DNA from: Darksidea phi
Lineage: Eukaryota > Ascomycota > Dothideomycetes > Pleosporales > Lentitheciaceae
Assembly: GCA_030770425.1 (NCBI GenBank)
Contig: JASJFT010000022.1
Coordinates: 248,001 to 312,000 of the forward strand
DNA length: 64,000 nucleotides
Reading direction: 5' to 3'
This document shows, piece by piece, positions 57,112-64,000 of the stretch (positions within the stretch are counted from its first letter, which is position 1; the number at the start of each line of letters is the position of its first letter). The translations under genes were made by a program, and so were the position numbers. The notes below the pieces were generated by a model. The model worked only from the letters and a program-made list of their open reading frames with translations, ran no database searches and was not told the origin of the DNA.

Positions 57112-58168
57112 GGAGCGCTACGACGGCGTCTGGATACGATCGCGAATCGGTCGAAAATTGTTTTGCACCCCACAGATCTCCAAACGATACCGAAGGTGTG
57201 ACGTCGGTGTCGGTGTCCAAGCTCCGACCATCCACTTGGAGCTTGGGCCCCAACAGTTCTGAAACACCGCGCCAAGCATCCACACGAAGCGTGCCACGCC
57301 AAAAGAAAAAGGTACATGTAGCCCACAGGTGCACATCAATGCAGGTACAGTGCATACTACGTGGGGTGTACATGTATTTACGATCCTAGAGTTAGCCTTG
57401 TCGTTAACAAGAAATTACCAATGCGTTACCGAAGCGTAATTTTTAAATATTTGTATTTGCAAGCGGATAACGCGATCATAGATGAATACTCCTACACAGC
57501 TGTCATAAAGAAAAAAAAACCCCCTCCACAGGCCACACACAAGAAAAAAATTAGAACAGAACGACCTGACACCTGACAGTTTCCGACAAGAGGCGCCAAA
57601 CCCCGTCAGCACCCTACCGCCCTCCCCACGCAGTGAGAACACCCGTGATAAAACTCTGCCCGTCAGATCGCTGTGAAAGTCGTCGTGTCCAAAACCCACA
57701 TGGTATCATCCCAGGCTTCTTGAACTTTGTCAAGGAAAGAAAGTAGGCCATAAATGGAGAGAGACAACATAACGCATCCTAAAGAGGAAGCAATCTGAAA
57801 CTACAAAACGAAATTAGGGTAATGAAATTGGAAAGCGTCTACTGCCACTCGAGAAAGATTGCGGAGTAGAAGCTCTTCTTCTCTTAACCATCGTGGTCTT
57901 TCCCAACTTTTCCGGGTGCTATATAAACGCAATCCGAGTCGAAGAACATTTGATAGTTATGCAATATGTGGTCTTCTCTGCGTAGTTAAGAAAACGTTGC
58001 AAAAAAAGCTGAAACACAAATGGCCGTGGGTATCGTAACGTCATACGAGTTCGATTAGGGAGCTCGCAAAATCCTCCCTGCTGTTCTTTGTCATTCGAAT
58101 AGGAAGCCTCAGGAAGCTGACGTTAGAGCGCATGGGGTGGGACTAATGAGCGCGGAATGGCATTTCGC
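57112..58168. other. Intergenic, no gene seen
   Basis: About 1.06 kb with the seipin promoter at the left. An A-run followed by CCCCCTC lies near 57510-57525. No coding or structural signal was detected. Confidence 0.45.
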
Positions 58169-60537
58169 CTATGAGAACATGTCCATTTGGGGAGCGCGGC
58201 GAGAGCTCATAACTGAGTTATGTAGTCTTGAAGAGGCCCTAGTTACGCCACTGAGGGGGGAACTGGCGTTGACCAACGGGGAGCTTGCTTGGTATGGAGA
58301 TTTGGTGACCCGCTTGGACATAGATCGTTTGCGGAGAGGGGTCATGACGGTCTCGGCAGACTTCCCGGATCGGATAGGTCGAGAGACAGAAGCCCGGATA
58401 GTAGGATCCGATGGAAGGCAGGAAAGGTCGCGGTATCGATTTTGGTTGTTACGGAAGGCAGTCACCACTCCTCGGTCAAAGTGTTGGAGCATTACATCAG
58501 ACGTATTCCTCTTCCGATTGACTGGGGTGTCTGTCAATGGCGTCGGTTGAGCCGGAGTCGACCCGGTCGTGGTAAGCATCGAGGTCGCTGGAGTAGCCGG
58601 GACGTCCGTCTCTTCTTCCTCTTGGTCTAAATCGGTCTCGTCGACGTCATCGCCAAAATCCATGAAATCGGTGATGTTAAGGTCATCTTGACTATCCTCG
58701 TCTTCATAGTCATCGTCCTCGTCCATGATGGTACCGTTGGCTCCGATACTAACAAATGGATAGAACGCTTCAGGAGGTCCTACACTCTCGGCGCCAAAGA
58801 AGTAGTCATTCGTGGGAGCAGACCCAAAGATGCCTGACAACATGATGTCGGTAGTGAAAGGGTTGCTGAAGACTTCGTTGCTGACTTCGCTGTCTGAGCC
58901 ATTGAACTGTTGTAGTGACGTACGAGGACTGTTATTAGCAGTACTTGTAGAGCTGCTCTTAGCACCGTGTGCCGAGATCCATGAAACCATCGATGCACGG
59001 GGTCGGTAGAAAGTAAGCGTCTTGGTGGTGCGATTTGTCACCGCGATCGCCTTGCTCCGGTCGTCGTGAATAAAGATGCCACGAGTGGGCGGAATAGCGC
59101 GGCCGGTTGGCCGTGAGGTTCGCTGAAATGGCTTGGGGCTTGAAGCTTTGGAACCTGGGGCCGAAGACGGTCGGCGCAACACAGACTTCTTCTGAAGAGG
59201 AGTTTGAGGGTGGGCAACCGACTCCATGTCAGATTCATACTCGTCAGTAGTGTCACCCATATCGGCTGGAAGGAAGCATTAGTGACTGTTCCATAGCAAC
59301 CATAGGGCGCAAGCGTACTTTCATAGCCACTGGAGCCTGGGTCAGACAACCCATCAAAGTCGTCGGCACCTTTAGTTGGCACACTCTGCATCTCCTCTTG
59401 ACCAAAGTCCCAAAAGGACATTTCGGATGCAGGGGAATCAAAATCCCCGTTATCCTCGTCATTATCGTGCTCCAGAAGCTGGGTCAAGCTCGGCGGGAGT
59501 TTGTCCTGCTCCAAGAACAAATCGGGGTACAGTGTGCTATCAAGCTCTGAAGAAGAGGTACTGGAGCTGTCTGATACTTGAACCTCGTCGTCGAAGCGAA
59601 CGCGTTTGGTAGAACTATCGGAGTACTTTCTTTTGGCGCTTGGATCGGGCGATGACGGGAGGGCCTCGGGCTCAAAGAACTGTCCGAAGTCAAGGCCAGG
59701 TAGGTTCATACCATAAGTCTCGCCCAGTGGAGCAGTGATATCGAATATGTTGTCACTCGCGTGGCTATCGAGGCTTAAACGACGAGCATCATTGTACTGA
59801 CTGATGAGGACAGTAGCTTGTTGCTCCTCCTCTTGGATGATGTAGCTTTCTTCTTGCTCCTCAAAGTTCAATTCAGATTCATCGTCTTCGGGCACTAGGT
59901 TCACGCCGCTGTAGTCTTCGTCATCAGTTTCAATGGCATTCTCAAACCCGTTCATGTCATCGTTAGCATTCTCCTTGTATTTCAATAGCGGCTTGAGGCC
60001 ACTGTTGCTGAGCTTTCGTGCAATCTTGCGTCGAGGGAAAGAGTGCTGCTCAGACAGGTCGTCACCAAAGAGGACCGATGTGTTGGACACATTGCTGAAG
60101 GTACGCTTCTTGTTGCTCATTAGCAGCTGGTTCACCGGGTGTTTGCTGGGGTTAAGCCCCGTCTCATGGGATGCAACTTCATCATCTTCATTCTGAGATT
60201 CATCTTCGACAGGCTCAACGCGAATAGAGGGGCGCTTTCCCTTGCCCTTGCCACGGCCATGAGACGGGGCGAACACTTCTGGCTCGTCTTCTTCATCTTC
60301 ATGGGAGGCACTACTGTCTTCCTCGTCGTCTTCGTTCGCGGCTTCTTCAGTGGTAGCCTGTCCACTACCGCGGCCACCGGCATGGCCGGTGCTTCTCGGG
60401 GCGGCATCGTCCGAGGAGTTGGAGCGCTGGTCGCTGCTCCGGACACTAGAGGGCGTGCCGAATACGAGCTTGCGGTCTTGCATGTGTTTGCCGCCCAGTT
60501 CGGCCATCAAAGCTCGGGAGTGGGGTGGATATGCCAT
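58169..60537 (-). CDS. Large disordered acidic protein of unknown function
   Basis: Exons 60537-59319 and 59265-58169 give 771 aa. The intron (GTACGC donor, TTCCAG acceptor) joins GSSGYE to TDMGDTTDEY. The sequence is dominated by Ser/Asp/Glu-rich, low-complexity stretches. Basic clusters include GRGKGKGKRPSIRV and KKRTFSN, and a short segment (RGIFIHDDRSKAIAV, TLTFYRPRA) at about 440-475 is the most ordered-looking part. Alternating acidic and basic blocks suggest a nuclear or chromatin-associated protein, which is inference only. An alternative start is the Met of MAELGGK (60507). No known domain was recognised. Confidence 0.7.
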
Positions 60538-62598
60538 TCAGCTAGTAGTAGTTCGTTTGCTTCTGCTGCAGAGGAGCAAGGCGTGGTTGAGGCTGACGGG
60601 ATACTGGATGAGGAGTCGGGAGGAGAGGGAGGTTCGAGGAGCGGGCGGGGGGATTTGGAAGGAGGGGGAAACAGCGTTCGGGGTTGTATGCGTGGTGTAC
60701 TGGGTGGAAGGCCCGTAACTATGTTGAGCCTTGAGGGTGTCGATGTTCTGGAGGTTAAGCTGGTAGAACGGACAATGCAGGAGTTGGCGGGCAGGCCGGA
60801 CGATAGGTCAATTGCTGGTACTGGTGCGAGCAGAAGTGCCACACGCAATAGCGGATTGTATCGTCGTAGAGGTTGAAATTCTCGTGAGCTGGCCGGCTGG
60901 GACGGCCCACAGCAATTTGCGGGCCGCCCAGAGGGGATTTAGAGCTCAGCGATAGCCTGCGGCATTGTCTCGACGAGGATGGTGATGAATGCTGTTAAAA
61001 TGGGTTCTTTTGTAATATTCTATGTGACTTCGTTGTCTGAGGGTGGTGTGGAGCGAGGCAGGAGGCACGAGAGAGAGGTGGATATGGAGATTTTTGGGAA
61101 ATCTTGGCGGCGCTAGCCCGATCGAGGGGCGCTAAGGCGCGGTGCATCAGCGGTGTGAAGCGACCGGGGGAGTCATCATACGAGCGCCAGAACACCCAAC
61201 TACAGCATGCTGATGACTCTTCTCGTGGACTGCGGTCCCGCAGTCCCGCAGTCCCACAGTCCCACACGCAGCAGACAGCAGGCAGCAGCCCAACTTTGCC
61301 GCCATGAGCAGCACCTGCGGCAGAGAAGTCTGCGTGCAGAGACTTTCCGCTGTCGTGTGCCCCTCGCGGTTGCGCCGAAATCATCGTTGCGCTGCCCGGG
61401 CTCCCCACCAAACTAAACTCTGAACGGAACCCAACCAGCGTCCAAACACGCTCCGGCGAGGCAACAGGGCTAAAAAAGGCCATCGAGACGCCGCGGCAAA
61501 ATCCAATTGGGCCCTGCTCAAACACACCACGCCTGTGGCAGCCCGCCCATCCTTGCCGCGCGAACAGCCTGCATCTCCGTCGCAGATTGCTTCTTCCTGC
61601 ACCATCCGTCCCGTGCAGCACGAAGCCCTCGCCAGCGTCATAACTACTATCTCTGCACGACAATCGCAGACGGAAAGGCTCACTGCTCCCGTGCTCGGCG
61701 GGGGATCCTCCACCGATCACCCCTTAAACCCTGGGATTTGACGTCGACGCTGCCCCTCCAAAACCCATATCGATACGCTATGGCGCCCCAGTCAAAAAGC
61801 GGTGAAGCGGTGCAAACGTAGCCGTGCCAGAACAAGTCCTACGGCCCGCCGCTTGCTTCATGTTCCCGCACATGCAAAAAAGATGCCCAGGATGCGACCA
61901 ATATAGGGCATCTCAGACTCCCCCCGACTGCTAGCGCACTCTAGTTTTCCAATTGCTCTGGTTCCCGGAGCAGATGCCGTCACAACTTTGCAAGGTAGAC
62001 ATCGCCGAACCCTTCCACGAGGTCAGCCTTTTGCGCTGCATGTATATGCCTATGCGAGAGCCGCTGGTGCTCCACTGATCGCTGGCTGCTTTGTCGCTAA
62101 CCTACTTTAGGAGGCGGAAGCAACGTTTGAACCTTAGAGTGAGTCTCATCATATGTTGGTCCGGAGTCCGCCATGGCGAGAATGATCTTCGACGTGTCCG
62201 TATCGATGCTGTGCCTGATTGGGCAATTATCCCAGTGCCCTTCATCACCACCACTGTTCTTATTCGTCCGTGTATTGTGGTTACGAAAGACTGCATGCAA
62301 GTCCAATGCTGGCCGAAGAGAGCCGCTTCGCTACCTTTGGTGTCTGCACGCTTGCGATGCGCCCGAGTCAGTACCACGCAGCTCTACTGCACCCTCACTG
62401 TGGGTGGCGAGTGACAGCTGTCTTCGATTGGCTAGCACCGTGGAGAAGGGTAGGTTGGGTCCATATTATTGTTGAGACGACACAGAGCGAAACATTCACG
62501 TGTCCACAAGTGCTAGATGTGGGGTCGTTGAAGTTTTTACGCGATTGTATATCAAAAACTCCGGGTACCCTAATTATGCCCACCGCCGAACCAGGCCC
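60538..62598. other. Long GC-rich intergenic region
   Basis: About 2 kb holding the promoter of the acidic-protein gene and the 3' flank of the last gene. Several open frames on both strands lack family resemblance. A plus-strand ATG at 61780 (MAPQSKSGEAV) could begin a first exon, but no continuation was found. An 8-bp repeat lies at 61235-61266. Confidence 0.45.
61235..61266. repeat. 8-bp tandem repeat, four copies
   Basis: GTCCCGCA twice followed by GTCCCACA twice, directly adjacent. Confidence 0.85.
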
Positions 62599-64000
62599 TC
62601 ACCATCCGAGCTCCTCCACTTGATCAGCCCCAATCACTCTAGACGCTGGAGGAGCCTCCAGCTCGGCTAGCTCTGCTAGACTGCCAAGATCCCGAATGAT
62701 GTCTTCGTAGTCGAACCCGAGGTAATACAGCAGACGTGCGGCCCACTTGAGCGTCTCGCGCACCTCTGCGCGCTCAGCGACTGTGACTTTTTCGCATTGC
62801 CGCTGTCGTTCCTCTTCCTCTTGTTGTACCTTTCGCAGGATAGCCCAGACCGTTTGACGGTTGGGATGTACTCGCCCCTGTAGGATGAGCTTTGCCCCCG
62901 AATCTTGGATGATCTCAATGTTCTCTGGCCGACTCTCGTGTTCTTCACCTTTGTCTAAGCGGTATTTGGGCATTTGGGGGCGGCCGCCAGGTGCCCGATA
63001 GGGCTCAAAGGTCTTGGGAGGCCTGTAGCACCACTCGTCCACAACCTCCTTGCCTTTCAGACTCCCATAGCCGTCAAGCACTCCACCCAGAACTTGGTTG
63101 AAGTTGTCGGTAGAGAGCTTGATTTTCTGGAGTGCGGAGAATGCAAGAAATTGTGAACAGTAGTGCTTCCACTCTTCATCCACTGTAGACAGTATTGCGA
63201 GGACGCAATAGAGTTCGTTTCTCACACATGTCAAGATCAAATCTTCCCACGTAAATAAGAAGTCCGTAAAAGCCCGGCAGGCCTTGATCTTCTCCGAGGA
63301 CTGCGTTGCGTTGGGAGCAGACGAAAAGCGTAGCAATTCTGCGCCAAAATTCGCAAGTATTTCGGGCTGCGGTTGGTAGCCCACCGACTCCAGCGCATAC
63401 TTCTGCATCCCCTGCACAGATTGCCAGCGATGCAACTTGATCTGGCTGCAAAGCAGGGCAGTCAAAAATTCATGAGGCATGCGCTGGGTCAGAGTTTCGC
63501 GGTTCCATGTTGCAGTCCTTTTCACAATCCTTAGTACCAAATCATTTTCGCCAGCGAGCGTCCCAAACCGTATGATGGAAGCGGCCATTCTCCATGTAGT
63601 GTACATTGTCTTGGGAATTAAAGGGCCATCAAGATCATCAGAGAATAGGAACCATCGCCCGAGCTCGTACATCTTGGATTCTGTAGCGAGATCCAAGAGT
63701 TTGGCAAGGAGCGGTATGGGGAGTTGGTTCTCGAAAGCTGGAAACTCAATCGGCGGAAGTCTGCTCGTGAAGGGTTCCTCGTGCTGCAGAGGTACGCCCT
63801 TCAATTTTTCGAAGAATTGCTCGAGTGATCTTTGCTTGTTGCGGTCGGTGTATTGCTGAAGCATCTTGATAGTAGCCATAGCACCAGCCATGTCTCCGTT
63901 GTGAATGTACGATCGTATCGTCCGATGGAGCAAACTGAGAGGTACTGTAGTAGGCTCAAAAAAATAAGGAGGCTCTAATTCGGCCGTAACGGACTTGGAT
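62599..64000 (-). CDS. Helical protein, probably mitochondrial PPR-like; 5' part outside window
   Basis: Only the last 466 codons are visible: the frame stays open to the right edge (KSVTAELEPPYFFEP) and no ATG start is supported. The visible part is rich in amphipathic helices (NGDMAGAMATIKMLQQY; LLDLATESKMYELGRWFL) of the kind seen in pentatricopeptide or AEP-type organelle RNA factors. This is a structural impression, not a recognised family. A Glu/Arg-rich helix (VQQEEEERQRQCEK) and an acidic C-terminus (ADQVEELGW) close it. No intron is needed in the visible part. Confidence 0.65.
   Translation of the reverse strand, partial: SKSVTAELEPPYFFEPTTVPLSLLHRTIRSYIHNGDMAGAMATIKMLQQYTDRNKQRSLEQFFEKLKGVPLQHEEPFTSRLPPIEFPAFENQLPIPLLAKLLDLATESKMYELGRWFLFSDDLDGPLIPKTMYTTWRMAASIIRFGTLAGENDLVLRIVKRTATWNRETLTQRMPHEFLTALLCSQIKLHRWQSVQGMQKYALESVGYQPQPEILANFGAELLRFSSAPNATQSSEKIKACRAFTDFLFTWEDLILTCVRNELYCVLAILSTVDEEWKHYCSQFLAFSALQKIKLSTDNFNQVLGGVLDGYGSLKGKEVVDEWCYRPPKTFEPYRAPGGRPQMPKYRLDKGEEHESRPENIEIIQDSGAKLILQGRVHPNRQTVWAILRKVQQEEEERQRQCEKVTVAERAEVRETLKWAARLLYYLGFDYEDIIRDLGSLAELAELEAPPASRVIGADQVEELGW

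Noticed and set aside
60139..60876. 245-codon plus-strand frame antisense to the acidic-protein gene
   Set aside because: Mirror of the coding strand caused by its repetitive Glu/Asp codons; no independent coding evidence.
60995..61720. 241-codon minus-strand frame in GC-rich intergenic DNA
   Set aside because: High GC makes long chance frames likely; composition is not protein-like and no start context or motif supports it.
1..64000. CRISPR arrays, bacterial operons, prophage or complete transposons
   Set aside because: No spaced direct-repeat arrays, integrase or transposase genes or long terminal repeats were seen; the DNA is clearly fungal nuclear sequence.

Overview
The window is nuclear DNA from a filamentous ascomycete (Pezizomycotina). 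Short introns of about 46-72 nt carry GTAxGT-type donors, CTAAC/CTGAC-like branch sites and YAG acceptors. Proteins are single-copy eukaryotic housekeeping types with typical filamentous-fungal relatives. The class (perhaps Dothideomycetes) cannot be fixed by eye. No operons, CRISPR arrays, tRNA or rRNA genes were seen. I built the exon models by hand; in every complete multi-exon model the summed exon length is divisible by three and the phases agree.

Layout. 0.3-14.8 kb: conserved core on the + strand, with an importin-7/8-type karyopherin, a Sec12-type ER membrane GEF and the complete TOR kinase. 15.6-17.4 kb: a TDT-family (SSU1/malate-type) transporter on the - strand. 17.4-19.6 kb: gene-poor, with a decayed secreted or membrane protein gene. 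19.6-24.9 kb: an RRT14-like nucleolar protein, succinyl-CoA ligase beta, 3-ketoacyl-CoA thiolase and a five-exon NTF2-fold gene that is easy to miss because every exon is short. 25.6-33.9 kb: a more accessory stretch with a GRE2-like reductase, a MetE-like protein, a homeodomain plus C2H2 regulator and a secreted FAD-linked (BBE-type) oxidase. 34.7-46.3 kb: two small Lys-rich proteins with similar architecture, pantothenate kinase, a C4 zinc protein, a Myb-telobox telomere-repeat-binding factor and a GDT1-type cation transporter. 46.3-48.4 kb: gene relics, including half of a class II heme peroxidase. 48.4-64 kb: a Pch1/cyclin-T-type cyclin, an HSL-type alpha/beta hydrolase, an intronless 748-aa orphan, seipin, a large disordered acidic protein and a partial helical protein running off the right edge.

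How the genes relate. Most are independent housekeeping genes: nuclear transport (importin, NTF2), ER export (Sec12), growth control (TOR), CoA and acyl-CoA metabolism (pantothenate kinase, thiolase, succinyl-CoA ligase), lipid droplets (seipin), Golgi ion balance (GDT1), transcription elongation (cyclin) and telomeres. I found no convincing new multi-gene system. The best leads are a 281-bp insertion with a 14-bp duplication inside intron 1 of the homeodomain gene, the divergent NTF2 copy, the paired small proteins rich in psi-K-x-E motifs, and the orphan at 52.4-54.6 kb.
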